From NCBI GenBank assembly GCA_025964325.1, contig JAOPZA010000193.1:1-54721 (forward strand): a stretch of 54,721 bases of DNA, in the 5' to 3' direction. Positions 24,734 to 33,623 of this stretch are shown in pieces. Under the pieces are notes generated by a model, which saw only the letters and a program-made list of their open reading frames with translations, ran no database searches and was not told the origin of the DNA. Source of the DNA: Conexibacter sp. (lineage in GTDB: Bacteria; Actinomycetota; Thermoleophilia; Solirubrobacterales; Solirubrobacteraceae). Made by a program: the position numbers and the translations under genes. How positions within the stretch are numbered: position 1 is the stretch's first letter; every line of letters begins with the position of its first letter.

Positions 24734-25501
24734 TCATCGCATGCTCAGTCCGCCGTTGACGTCGATCGTCGCGCCGGTCACGAATCCGGCCTCCGGACTG
24801 CAGAGGTAGGCGACCGCGGCGGCGACCTCCGCGGCGCTGCCGACGCGGCCGACCGGGATCGCGTCGGCGATCTCGGCGACGCGCTCGGGGCCGAGCGCCT
24901 CGAGCGCCGGCGTCCGGATCGCGGCCGGCGCGACCGCGTTGACGGTCACGCCGTCGGGCGCCAGCTCGCGCGCGAGGATCTTCGTCAGGACGATCATGCC
25001 GGCCTTCGAGGCGGCGTAGTGGGCGCCATTGGCGACGCCGCCCTGCTGGCCGGCGATCGAGGCGATGTTGACGATCCGGCCCCAGCCGGCCTGCCGCATC
25101 GCGGGCGCGCAGCGCTGGCAGCACTGCAGGCAGCTGCGCAGGTTCGTCGCGAGCACGTCGTCCCACTCGTCGAGCGGGATCTCGAGCACGCGGCCGCCGG
25201 CGCTGCGGGCGGCGTTGTTGACGAGCACGTCCGGCAGTCCCCAAGCGGCCTCCAGCTCGGCGAGCGCGGCGTCGACCTGCGCCGGCTCGCGGACGTCGGC
25301 GCCGAGCGCGAGCGTGCGCGACGCGCCGGGGTCGAGCGCCGCCGCGCTCGCACGGGCGCCGTCGAGGTCGCGGTCGAGCAGCGCGACGCGGTGGCCGGCG
25401 TCGAGCAGCGCCGCCACGATCGCGCGGCCGATCCCCTGCGCGGCGCCCGTCACGAGGGCGCGGCGCGGCGGAGCGGCACCCGTGTCGAGCGCGTCCGCCA
25501 T
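24734..25501 (-). CDS. Short-chain dehydrogenase/reductase (SDR)
   Basis: A 255-residue classical SDR. It has the cofactor motif TGAAQGIG at 18-25, NNAAR (NNAG variant), the catalytic Ser in IVNIASIAG, the YxxxK pair in HYAASKAGM and the C-terminal TGATIDVNGG. Asp at the end of the second strand (LLDRDL) favours NAD(H). It lies between the GMC oxidase and the thiolase-fold gene, so it probably oxidises a hydroxyl intermediate of the same pathway, for example a hydroxyacyl-CoA. Substrate specificity is not evident. Confidence 0.88.
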   Translation of the reverse strand: MADALDTGAAPPRRALVTGAAQGIGRAIVAALLDAGHRVALLDRDLDGARASAAALDPGASRTLALGADVREPAQVDAALAELEAAWGLPDVLVNNAARSAGGRVLEIPLDEWDDVLATNLRSCLQCCQRCAPAMRQAGWGRIVNIASIAGQQGGVANGAHYAASKAGMIVLTKILARELAPDGVTVNAVAPAAIRTPALEALGPERVAEIADAIPVGRVGSAAEVAAAVAYLCSPEAGFVTGATIDVNGGLSMR

Positions 25502-25504
25502 GCC

Positions 25505-27496
25505 TCAGCTCGCCGCCGGCGTCTGGCGGTCGGCCGCGAGGATCCGCGTCGCGGTCCGTTCGGCCAGCGCCATGATCGTGATCATCGGGTTGACGCCGGG
25601 CGCGCTCGGCAGCGCGGCGGCGTCGCCGATCCAGACGCCGCCGACGTCGTGCAGCTGCCCGTCGCCGTCCGCGACCGCCTCCTGCGGGTCGGCGCCGAGG
25701 CGGCAGGAGCCCATCTGGTGCGCCGAGTAGGCGGTGTAGTCCTCGACGGGGGCGGCGCGCAGCTGCTCGAGGTAGGCGTCGAAGTCCTCGCCCTCGCGCC
25801 AGCGGTAGGGCTTGTAGTGGAAGGTGAAGACCTCGCGCGCCCCGGCCGCGCGGTGCAGCCGCGCGAGCTCGACGTGGGCGCGCGCGGCGACCGCGTGGTC
25901 GACGGCGTCGCCGTCCAGCGACCAGCGCACGAGCGGGTCGCCGTGCTCGTCGAGCACGATCTGGCCGGAGCCGTGGTCGTGCGAGACGCCGTGCCAGGAG
26001 GCCATGAAGGGCAGCTTGAAGAGCTCCTCACGCTGCGCGCGACCGTCCGTGAACGGCGCCTGCGACGCCCACGTGCCGGGGCTCAGCGTGAGCGACTCGA
26101 CGAGGAACCCGACGTCGCTCTCGCAGTGCGTCAGGTCGAACGAGGCGGCCGACTGGATCTGCCCGCTCCACGCCTCGACCGGCTCGTCGTAGACGCCGGT
26201 CACGAGCCACGCCGGGTGCACGCGCAGGTGCTTGCCGGCGGCCGGGCCGCCGATGCCGGAGCGCAGCAGCAGCGCCGGCGACTCGATCCCGCCCCCGGCG
26301 ACGACGACCGTCGGCGCCTCGACGCGCAGCCTGGTGGTGGAGCCGTCGGCGTTCGCGACGACGCCGGCGACCCCGACCGCGCGGCCGTCCTGCACGAGCA
26401 CCCGCTCGACCTGCGCGCCGACGAGGATGCGGGCGCCGGCGGCGGCGGCGTCCTCGAGGTAGGTCTTCAGCGTCGAGCGCTTGCAGCCGCGCAGGCAGCC
26501 GTTGTTGCAGGCGCCGCAGAAGGCGGGGTCGTCGTCGAGCGAGGCGTTGCGCGGCAGCCGCTCGTGCGCGTAGCCGAGCGCGGAGAGCCCGGCGACCATC
26601 CGCTCGGTGTTGGCGTTGAAGCGCGTCGCCTCGGTGTTGACGCCGAGGCGGTCCCAGACGAGGTCGGTGCAGCGCTCGAACTCCTCGCCGTCGAGGCCCT
26701 CGAGGCCCAGCTCGGCCCACGCCTCGCGGATCGCCTGCGGCGTTCTGAGCGAGACGAGCGAGTTGATGACGGTGCCGCCGCCGAGCGCGGAGCCGGCGAG
26801 CAGCCCGAGCTCGCCGTGCTCGGACCAGCCGAGGCCGCCGCCGAGGTACATGCGCGCGCCGCTCGCGTCGAGCGGGGCGAAGTCGGACTCGTTGTAGTAC
26901 TGGCCGGCCTCGAGCACGACCACGGACCTTCCGGCCTGCGCGAGGCGCGCGGCGATGACGGAGCCGCCGGCGCCGGAGCCGACGACGACGACGTCGGCGG
27001 CGAGCGTCGCCTCCGCGCCCTCGACGCGGGTGATCGGCAGCGTCTTCGGCGCCTCCTGCGGGCTCGGCGGCGTCGCCGTCGGGCCCGGGAAGCCGATCGC
27101 CTCCCAGACCGGGTTACGACCGTCCGCGTCGACCGCGCCGACGAGCATCCCGTAGAGCATCGTCTTCAGCTGCTTGACGGCGAAGCGCCCGTGCGGCACG
27201 TCGTCGCCCGCGGCCAGCAGGCGGGCGGTGCGCTGCTCCAGCGCCAGCGCGCCGAAGCCCTCGGCCGCGAGCTCGTCGAGCAGCCGCTCGAGCACCGCGC
27301 GCACGTGCGGGCGAAGGGTCGGGATCTGGGCGGCGACCGCCGCTGTCAGCCCGCGCTCGCGCGCGCCCAGCCGCAGGAGGTCGCCGGCCGGACCCGGGTC
27401 GCGGCTCTCGAGCGCGGGCATCAACGTGTCGCAGACGGCGTCGAGCGCGTCGGCGCGCCGCGCGTCGAGGGCGGCGGGGGCGGTGATGTCGGTCAT
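25505..27496 (-). CDS. GMC-family FAD alcohol oxidase/dehydrogenase with a cysteine cluster
   Basis: A 663-residue flavoprotein. An N-terminal helical region (1-160) is followed by the FAD dinucleotide fold VVVGSGAGGSVIA at 170-182, GGGTVINSLVS and the C-terminal active-site segments AHQMGSCRLG and VNPMITIMALAERTA. The N-terminal extension and overall length resemble long-chain fatty alcohol oxidases. Cys327, Cys330, Cys334 and Cys338 form CxxC-x3-C-x3-C, a spacing that could hold a metal or iron-sulfur cluster. It likely oxidises a primary or secondary alcohol feeding the aldehyde dehydrogenase encoded upstream. Confidence 0.88.
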   Translation of the reverse strand: MTDITAPAALDARRADALDAVCDTLMPALESRDPGPAGDLLRLGARERGLTAAVAAQIPTLRPHVRAVLERLLDELAAEGFGALALEQRTARLLAAGDDVPHGRFAVKQLKTMLYGMLVGAVDADGRNPVWEAIGFPGPTATPPSPQEAPKTLPITRVEGAEATLAADVVVVGSGAGGSVIAARLAQAGRSVVVLEAGQYYNESDFAPLDASGARMYLGGGLGWSEHGELGLLAGSALGGGTVINSLVSLRTPQAIREAWAELGLEGLDGEEFERCTDLVWDRLGVNTEATRFNANTERMVAGLSALGYAHERLPRNASLDDDPAFCGACNNGCLRGCKRSTLKTYLEDAAAAGARILVGAQVERVLVQDGRAVGVAGVVANADGSTTRLRVEAPTVVVAGGGIESPALLLRSGIGGPAAGKHLRVHPAWLVTGVYDEPVEAWSGQIQSAASFDLTHCESDVGFLVESLTLSPGTWASQAPFTDGRAQREELFKLPFMASWHGVSHDHGSGQIVLDEHGDPLVRWSLDGDAVDHAVAARAHVELARLHRAAGAREVFTFHYKPYRWREGEDFDAYLEQLRAAPVEDYTAYSAHQMGSCRLGADPQEAVADGDGQLHDVGGVWIGDAAALPSAPGVNPMITIMALAERTATRILAADRQTPAAS

Positions 27497-27539
27497 GCGC
27501 TCGGTCCCTTCTGCTCGCGCCCGCGGTGCGCGGTGTCGT

Positions 27540-29057
27540 TCATTGGCCCCACAGGTCGGGGCGCTCGGTCGAGAGGTCCACGTTGACGACCTTCGGCGCG
27601 CTGTACTCGCGCAGCGTCTCGGCGCTCAGCTCGCGGCCGAAGCCGCTGTCGCCGACGCCGCCCATCGGCGCGCCGACGGGCAGGTCGAACCAGGTGTTGA
27701 CCCAGACGATGCCGGCCTCGAGCGCGCGGGCGACGCGGTGCGCGCGTGCGAGGTCGCGCGTCCAGACGCCGGCGGCGAGGCCGTAGGGGCCCGCGTTCGC
27801 ACGAGCGATGGCGTCGTCCTCGTCGCGGAAGCGCTCGAGCACGGCGACAGGACCGAACACCTCCTCGCGCGAGCCGCTCGTGCGCCCGGCGGCGTCCTGC
27901 AGCAGCGTCGGCGCGAGGTAGAAGCCGCCGTCGAGCGGCGCCGGCAGCGCGAGCGCCGCGCCGCCGACGAGCGGACGCGCGCCCTCCGCGACGGCCCGCT
28001 CGACGCACCCGAGCACGCGGTCGCGCTGCGCGGCCGAGACGAGCGGCCCGAACTGCGTCGCCGGGTCGAGCGCGTCGCCGACGACGATGCGGCGCGCGAC
28101 GCGCGTGAAGCGCTCGGCGAACTCGTCGTGGACGTCCTCGTGGACGAGCAGCCGCGAGGCGGCGACACAGACCTCGCCGTTGGCCATGAAGATCCCCGTC
28201 AGCGCGTCGGCGACGGCGGCGTCGAGGTCGGCGTCGGCGCAGACGACCATCGCGCCCTTGCCGCCCAGCTCCATGATCGCCGGCGTCAGCACGCGGCCGG
28301 CGGCGGACATGATCTGGCGCGCGGTCGCGCTCCCGCCGGTGAACGTGATCTTCGCCACGTCGGGATGCGAGACGAGCGCGGCGCCGACCTCGGGACCGAA
28401 GCCGGTCACGACGTTGAGCACGCCGGGCGGGAGGATGTCCTGGACCAGGCGCGCGAACTCGAGCACGCTCGGTGAGGCGTACTCTGACGGCTTCACGACG
28501 ACGGTGTTGCCGGCCGCGAGCGCCGGCCCGAGCTTGTTCGCGAGCGTGATGATCGGCGAGTTCCAGGGGATCAGCGCGGCGATCACGCCGAGCGGCTCGC
28601 GCGTCGTGTAGACGAGGCTGTCGGGCCGCTCGACCGGGATCTGGTCGCCGCGCAGGTCGCGCGCGAGTCCCGAGAAGTAGCGCAGGATCGCGGCGCAGGT
28701 CGGCACGTCGGCGACCGTCGCCTCGCGGATCGGGCGGCCGTTCTCGGTCGCCAGCAGGCACGCCCAGCGGGCCGGGTCGGCCTCGACCGCGTCCGCCATC
28801 CGCCAGAGCGCCTCCTGGCGCTGCGCCGGCGACGTTCGCCGCCAGCTCGCGAACGCGCGGCGCGCGGCCTGGACCGCCTGCTCGACGTGGCCGGCGTCGG
28901 CCTGCGGGACCTCGGTCCAGGTCGCGCCCGTGCTCGGGTCGATCGCCGGGAAGCGCGCGTCCGTCGCGACCTCGTCGGCGCCGATTCGCAGCCCGTACGG
29001 CGCGTCCGGCGCGAAGGCGTCGCGCGAGGTCACGGGGGCGTGGGTCGTCTCGCTCAT
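27540..29057 (-). CDS. Aldehyde dehydrogenase
   Basis: A 505-residue NAD(P)-dependent aldehyde dehydrogenase with all the key residues: Asn166 in PWNSP, Lys189 in VVKPSEYAS, the nucleotide loop FTGGSATA, Glu263 in MELGGKG, and the catalytic Cys297 in NGEVCVAASR. EEVFGPV follows near residue 380. It converts an aldehyde, presumably from the GMC oxidase, to the acid that the acyl-CoA ligase would activate. It is 13 bases from the ligase stop and 43 bases upstream of the GMC gene. Confidence 0.93.
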   Translation of the reverse strand: MSETTHAPVTSRDAFAPDAPYGLRIGADEVATDARFPAIDPSTGATWTEVPQADAGHVEQAVQAARRAFASWRRTSPAQRQEALWRMADAVEADPARWACLLATENGRPIREATVADVPTCAAILRYFSGLARDLRGDQIPVERPDSLVYTTREPLGVIAALIPWNSPIITLANKLGPALAAGNTVVVKPSEYASPSVLEFARLVQDILPPGVLNVVTGFGPEVGAALVSHPDVAKITFTGGSATARQIMSAAGRVLTPAIMELGGKGAMVVCADADLDAAVADALTGIFMANGEVCVAASRLLVHEDVHDEFAERFTRVARRIVVGDALDPATQFGPLVSAAQRDRVLGCVERAVAEGARPLVGGAALALPAPLDGGFYLAPTLLQDAAGRTSGSREEVFGPVAVLERFRDEDDAIARANAGPYGLAAGVWTRDLARAHRVARALEAGIVWVNTWFDLPVGAPMGGVGDSGFGRELSAETLREYSAPKVVNVDLSTERPDLWGQ

Positions 29058-29070
29058 CGTGATCGGGCGC

Positions 29071-30711
29071 TCAGCGCGCCAGCACGTAGCCGGCGGCTTC
29101 GCGGTCCCATGTCGACGGGCGTACGCCGGCGTCGCGCAGGACCTGCTTGCGGACCTTGCCGTTCTCGGTCAGCGGCAGCTCGGCGACGAACTCGACGAAG
29201 CGCGGGATCGCGAAGTACGCGAGCCGCGGCTCGAGGTGCTGCGTCAGCGCGACCGGGTCGGCGCTCGCGCCGTCGGCCAGCACGATCGCGGCCATCACCT
29301 CGTCCTCCGCCATCTCGGAGGGCACGGCGAAGACGGCGGCGGCCGAGACGTCGGGGTGCTCGAGCAGCGCGCGCTCGACCTCGTAGGAGGAGATGTTCTC
29401 GCCGCGGCGCCGGATCGCGTCCTTCAGCCGGTCGACGAAGCGGATCCAGCCGTCGGGGTCGCGCACGACGCGGTCGCCGGTGTGGAACCAGAGGTTTCGC
29501 CACGCCGTCACCGTCGCCTCGGGCATCGCGAAGTAGCCGGTCGCGAACGCGTACGGATGGCGCGCGCGCAGCACCAGCTCGCCGGCGCTGCCGTCGGGCA
29601 CCGGCGCGTCGTTCTCGTCGACGACGCCGACCTCGAAGTCGCGCAGCGCGACGCCCATGAAGCCGGGGCGCTGCTGGTCGGCGGGCGCGCCGATCGTGGC
29701 GTTCGTCTCGGTCGAGCCGTAGGCCTCGATCAGCTGCACGCCGAAGCGCTCGCGGAACGGCTCCAGCAGGCTCGTCGGCGTCGCCGGCGAGAGCGCGATC
29801 CGCACGCGGTGGCGACGGTCCGCTGCGGTCGCCGGCCGCCCCCAGAGGATGTTGATCATCGCGCCGAGCAGGTACGTGACGGTCGCGTCGTTGGCGGCGA
29901 CCGTGTCCCAGAAGCGCGAGGCCGAGAAGCGCTCGCCGACGACGAACGTGGCGCCCGCGACGAGCGCCTGCACGAACGCGTTGATCGCGTTCGTGTGGAA
30001 CAGCGGCAGGCACGTGTAGAGGACGTCGTCCTCGGTCAGCTCGAGCAGCTCGCCCATGACGATGCCCCAGTGGAAGAACTGCGCCTGCGGGCACTGGACG
30101 CCCTTCGACAGCCCGGTCGTGCCGGACGTGTAGAGGATCGCGGCGGTCGTGCCCGGTCCCACGCCGCTGCGCGGCAACGGCGGGCCGTCGCCCGTCAGCG
30201 GCGGGGCGGGGGCGACCTCGACGCCGCCGGCGCGGGCCGGCAGCGGCTCGCCGGCCTCGGCGCCGGTGCGGGCGAGCACCCAGACGCGCTCGAGCGCGCC
30301 GGTCTCCTCCACCGCCGCGAGCCGCTCGAGCAGCCCGGCCTCGGTGATCAGCAGGCGGGCCTCGGAGTTGACGAGCGTGTGCTGCAGTGAGGCGGCGCGC
30401 AGAGCGGTGTTGAGCGGGACCGCGACCGCACCCAGCCAGGCGCAACCGAGCACCGTCTCGAGCAGCTCGACGCGGTTGCCGGCCAGCAGCGCCACGCGGT
30501 CGCCGGGCTCGACGCCCGCCTCGGCGAGCACGGCGGCGGCGCGCGCCGCGCCCTGGGCGACCTCGGCGTAGGAGCGCACGTCCTCGCCGAAGCGCAGCAG
30601 CGGCTTCTCGCCGTAGGCGGCCGCCTGGCGCTCGAGCAGCGCCGGCAGCGTCTGCTCGGCGACCGGGATGCCACGCAGCGGCGCGCTCGCCGCCCACGTC
30701 AGGGCGCTCAT
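29071..30711 (-). CDS. AMP-dependent acyl-CoA ligase (CaiC-like)
   Basis: A 546-residue adenylate-forming enzyme. The P-loop is YTSGTTGLSKGV, followed by the aromatic motif YGSTETN, the hinge WFHTGDRVVRDPDGWIRFVDRLKD and the C-terminal catalytic Lys in ENGKVRKQV. It resembles crotonobetaine/carnitine-CoA ligases and other carboxylic acid:CoA ligases. It activates a carboxylate to the acyl-CoA for the downstream thiolase-fold and SDR enzymes. It is the first gene of the operon. The 285-bp gap upstream (30712-30996) holds the 30881 palindrome and a short GCACGCGCGTGC palindrome at 30845-30856, with no ORF I can support. Confidence 0.92.
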   Translation of the reverse strand: MSALTWAASAPLRGIPVAEQTLPALLERQAAAYGEKPLLRFGEDVRSYAEVAQGAARAAAVLAEAGVEPGDRVALLAGNRVELLETVLGCAWLGAVAVPLNTALRAASLQHTLVNSEARLLITEAGLLERLAAVEETGALERVWVLARTGAEAGEPLPARAGGVEVAPAPPLTGDGPPLPRSGVGPGTTAAILYTSGTTGLSKGVQCPQAQFFHWGIVMGELLELTEDDVLYTCLPLFHTNAINAFVQALVAGATFVVGERFSASRFWDTVAANDATVTYLLGAMINILWGRPATAADRRHRVRIALSPATPTSLLEPFRERFGVQLIEAYGSTETNATIGAPADQQRPGFMGVALRDFEVGVVDENDAPVPDGSAGELVLRARHPYAFATGYFAMPEATVTAWRNLWFHTGDRVVRDPDGWIRFVDRLKDAIRRRGENISSYEVERALLEHPDVSAAAVFAVPSEMAEDEVMAAIVLADGASADPVALTQHLEPRLAYFAIPRFVEFVAELPLTENGKVRKQVLRDAGVRPSTWDREAAGYVLAR

Positions 30712-30876
30712 CCCCGCAGCTCCGGCCGCTCACTCGAGCTGCGCGGCCCGACCGGGCAGCGCTCACTGGGGGCGAAGGCGCTCCGGTCCGTCCACTGGTC
30801 GATCTGCGCGTCGGGCATGCGGTCCTTTGATCTGCGGAGCCGGGGCACGCGCGTGCTCCGGCCGACTCGATCGCCC

Positions 30877-30893
30877 TATTTGATCACAGATCA
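30877..30893. promoter_or_regulatory. TATTTGATCACA site within inverted repeat TGATC-ACA-GATCA
   Basis: The 12-mer at 30877-30888 is identical to that at 649-660. Here it overlaps a perfect five-base inverted repeat, TGATC (30881-30885) and GATCA (30889-30893). It lies about 170 bases upstream of the acyl-CoA ligase start, in an AT-richer patch that is the best candidate promoter region for the operon. Confidence 0.4.
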
Positions 30894-30996
30894 TGTCCTC
30901 CTTCAACGACCGAAGCGTGGGCGCGTCCGGCGACGCGGCGCGCCGAGCGCGGCCGGCGGAGAGGAACGGCGCCGGCCGCGCCGATGCGCTCCTGCG

Positions 30997-31839
30997 TCAG
31001 AACCCCCGCAGGAAGCTCAACCCGTCGCGTGCGAGCGCGTCGCCCGACACGGCGACCGGCCGCCACGTCGAGACCGCGCGCGCGATCTCCTCGATCTCGG
31101 GCGTGAACGACTCGATCACGACCTGCCCGTCGTAGCCGGCGTCGCGCAGGGCGCTCATCACGCCGTCCCAGTCGACGTTCCCGCTGCCGGGCGCGCCGCG
31201 GTCGTTCTCGCACGCGTGGAACTGCACGATCCGCCCGCCGGCCGTCCGGATCGCGGCCGCCGGATCCTTCTCCTCGATGTTCATGTGGAACGTGTCGAGC
31301 AGCAGGCCGACGTTCTCGAGCGCGATCCGATCGCACAGCTCGAGCCCCTGCTCGACCGTGTTGACGAGGTCGGTCTCGAAGCGGTTGAGCGGCTCGATCC
31401 CGAGCTTCACGCCGCGCTCGGCGGCGTAGGCGCCCGCGCTGCGCAGGCTCTCGGCCGCCCACGCGCGCTGCTGCTCGCGCTCGTCGTCGGGCAGCAGCCG
31501 CGCCTTGCCGGTCGCCGAGTACATCGGGCCGACGACGTGCGGCGAGCCGACGGCGGCCGCCAGGTCGATGCAGGTGCGCAGGTAGGCGAGCCCCGCCTCG
31601 CGCATCGCCGGGTCCTCGTGGGAGACGTCGCGGTCGGGGCCGAACGCGCCGCAGACCGAGATCGAGACGCCGGCCGCGGAGGCGGCCTCGTTCACCGCCG
31701 CGGCCGTCACGAGCGCCGGATCCTCGATGCAGACCTCGAGCACGTCGAAGCCGAGGCCGGCGGCGCGCTGTGCGAGCGCGCCGACGTCCTCGTCGCCGAA
31801 CGGCGAGCTCCAGATGAAGGTGGAGGCCCCGAAGCGCAT
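30997..31839 (-). CDS. Sugar epimerase/isomerase, TIM-barrel (ketose 3-epimerase-like)
   Basis: A 280-residue AP-endonuclease-2-type TIM barrel. Metal-ligand contexts match D-tagatose/D-psicose 3-epimerases: LGIEPLNRFE, LLLDTFHMNIEE, IVQFHACENDRGAPGSG and VVIESFTP, supplying Glu, Asp, His and Glu. These enzymes epimerise C3 of free ketoses using a divalent metal. It is the last gene of the ABC importer 2 operon and is two bases behind the next barrel gene. Three non-identical barrels in a row suggest sequential epimerisation or isomerisation of the imported sugar. Confidence 0.85.
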   Translation of the reverse strand: MRFGASTFIWSSPFGDEDVGALAQRAAGLGFDVLEVCIEDPALVTAAAVNEAASAAGVSISVCGAFGPDRDVSHEDPAMREAGLAYLRTCIDLAAAVGSPHVVGPMYSATGKARLLPDDEREQQRAWAAESLRSAGAYAAERGVKLGIEPLNRFETDLVNTVEQGLELCDRIALENVGLLLDTFHMNIEEKDPAAAIRTAGGRIVQFHACENDRGAPGSGNVDWDGVMSALRDAGYDGQVVIESFTPEIEEIARAVSTWRPVAVSGDALARDGLSFLRGF

Positions 31840-31841
31840 CG

Positions 31842-32687
31842 CTACGCGACCCCCGCCAGGCCGCGCTCGAGCTCCTTGACCCGCACGATCGCCTGCTCCG
31901 TGAAGCGATCGAAGAAGTCGTGGTGCCCGCCGGCCCGCATCACGCCGAACGGGTCCGCCGACGGCGGCAGCAGCTCGAACGTGACGTAGCCCTGGTAGTC
32001 GATCTCCTTCAGCGCGGTCAGGATCTCGCCGAAGTCGGTGTGGCCCTGGCCCGGCGCCGAGCGGTTCGAGTCCGCCAGGTGCACGTGGTTCAGCAGCGGT
32101 CCGGTGCGACGGATCGCATCCGCGATCGAGTCCTCCTCGATGTTCATGTGGAACGTGTCGCCCATCACGCCGCCGTTCGAGAGGCCGGTCTCGTTCCACA
32201 GCTCGACCGCCTGCTCGAGCCGGTTGAGGAAGTACGTCTCGTAGCGGTTCCAGCACTCGAGCGTGAGGTTCACGCCCAGCCCGGCGGCGTACTCGCCGCC
32301 GGCGCGGACGCCCTCGACCGCCCACTTCCACTCGTCCTCGCGGGCGGCCAGCGGCGCCAGGCGCCCGACCGCCGCCGGCGCGATGATCATCGTCGGCGCG
32401 CCGACCGCGGCCGCGAACTCGGCGACCTGGCGCACGTACGCCGCCGCCTGCTCGCGGATCGCGCCGTCGGGGTGCGAGAGGTCGCGCTCGGCGGTGTAGA
32501 TCGAGCAGATCGAGCCGACGGCTATGCCTGCCTGCTCGGCGCGGCGGCGCACCGCCGCCGCGTCGAACGCGTCCGGCTCGCCGGCCAGCTCGATCGCGTC
32601 GTAGCCGAAGCGCGCGAGCCGGTCGATCGAGTCCTCGACGTCCTCGCCGTAGTAGACGAGCTGGTCGTAGGAGTATCTGAAGCCCAC
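31842..32687 (-). CDS. Sugar phosphate isomerase/epimerase family TIM-barrel protein
   Basis: A 281-residue barrel related to its neighbour at 30997. It shares LECWNRYETYFLN, VMGDTFHMNIEEDSI, LNHVHLADSNRSAPGQGH and YVTFELLPP, with Glu, Asp, His and Glu positioned for a metal. The HLADSNR-PGxG motif is also found in hydroxypyruvate isomerase and ketose epimerase relatives. It starts at a GTG (32687) with a weak AGGGG upstream. It probably acts on a different epimer from the other two barrels. Confidence 0.83.
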   Translation of the reverse strand: MGFRYSYDQLVYYGEDVEDSIDRLARFGYDAIELAGEPDAFDAAAVRRRAEQAGIAVGSICSIYTAERDLSHPDGAIREQAAAYVRQVAEFAAAVGAPTMIIAPAAVGRLAPLAAREDEWKWAVEGVRAGGEYAAGLGVNLTLECWNRYETYFLNRLEQAVELWNETGLSNGGVMGDTFHMNIEEDSIADAIRRTGPLLNHVHLADSNRSAPGQGHTDFGEILTALKEIDYQGYVTFELLPPSADPFGVMRAGGHHDFFDRFTEQAIVRVKELERGLAGVA

Positions 32688-32695
32688 GCCGACCC

Positions 32696-33574
32696 CTATG
32701 CCTTCACGGCCGACCGGCGCCAGGGCGCGATGCGCGTGTTCTCCGGGTCCATGATCGAGGTCATGTACTCGTAGGCCTTGCGCGTGATGCCGTCCGGGTT
32801 CGGGTCGCGGACGGGGAAGCCGATCTCCATCGAGAGCCAGCCGTCGTAGTCGATCAGCTTCGCCTCGTCGATCACGCTACGGAAGTCCGTGTGCGTGCCC
32901 GGCGCGGCGCGGCCGACGTCGCTGATGTGGATGTAGCCGAGGCGGTCGCCGGCCTCGCGCAGCTGCGCGCGGATGTCGTCGCCGCGGTAGAAGACGTGGA
33001 TCGTGTCGAGCATGACCGTCGCGACGTCGGGGCCCGCGCCCGCCTCCTCCATCAGGCGCAGCGAATCGCCCGCGTGCTCGATCACGTCGGAGACCTCCGA
33101 GGTCGGCTCGACGACGAGCTTGACGCCGAGCGGGCGCGCCACCTCGGCGCAGCGCTGGAGCGCCTCGACGGCGTAGCTCCATGCCTCCTTGCGGACCTGT
33201 CCATAGCGCGTCCAGCCGGCGAGCCAGATCACGTTCTCGCAGTTGAGGTCGTGCGCGAGCTGGATGCAGTCCTTGATGTAGGAGAAGTTCGCGTCGCGCT
33301 CCTCCTGCTCCGGGGCCGCCGGGTTGTAGCCGTGCGAGCCGCCGAGGGCGGGGCAGAGCGCCGAGACCTCGAGTCCGCGGCTCTCGAGATGGCGGTTGAT
33401 CTGCTTGCGGCGGTCGGCGCTGAGGAAGGCCGGGTAGCCGTGCGGCGCGGCGGCCCCGATCTCGATGCCGTCGTAGCCGATCTCGGCCAGCGTGTCGATC
33501 GTGTCCTCGAGCGAGCGCGTCGGCTGCCAGCCGAACGCGGAGCCGTACAGCCAGCTGTTGAACGAGAGCTTCAC
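32696..33574 (-). CDS. Sugar phosphate isomerase/epimerase family TIM-barrel protein
   Basis: A 292-residue barrel more distant from the two downstream copies. Metal-ligand contexts are LVVEPTSEVSD, VMLDTIHVFYRGD, YIHISDVGRAAPGTHTDF and LSMEIGFPV. The C terminus (KAYEYMTSIMDP) is family-like. The GTG at 33574 is chosen because AGGAGGA lies six bases upstream; a longer reading to 33643 would overlap the spacer without homology. It is placed straight after the two permease genes. Confidence 0.83.
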   Translation of the reverse strand: MKLSFNSWLYGSAFGWQPTRSLEDTIDTLAEIGYDGIEIGAAAPHGYPAFLSADRRKQINRHLESRGLEVSALCPALGGSHGYNPAAPEQEERDANFSYIKDCIQLAHDLNCENVIWLAGWTRYGQVRKEAWSYAVEALQRCAEVARPLGVKLVVEPTSEVSDVIEHAGDSLRLMEEAGAGPDVATVMLDTIHVFYRGDDIRAQLREAGDRLGYIHISDVGRAAPGTHTDFRSVIDEAKLIDYDGWLSMEIGFPVRDPNPDGITRKAYEYMTSIMDPENTRIAPWRRSAVKA

Positions 33575-33623
33575 GGGTGCTCCTCCTGTTTTGGATGAAT
33601 TCGGGACCGGAAGGGGTGTCGGG

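Noticed and set aside
23534-27586. A 1350-codon open frame on the plus strand opposite the thiolase-fold, SDR and GMC genes
   Set aside because: It is Arg/Ala/Asp-rich, shows no domain pattern, and runs antisense to genes with complete motifs. Long antisense frames are expected at this GC content.
30845-30856. GCACGCGCGTGC palindrome upstream of the acyl-CoA ligase as an operator
   Set aside because: GC-rich palindromes of this length are common by chance in this sequence, and there is no second copy or promoter link.
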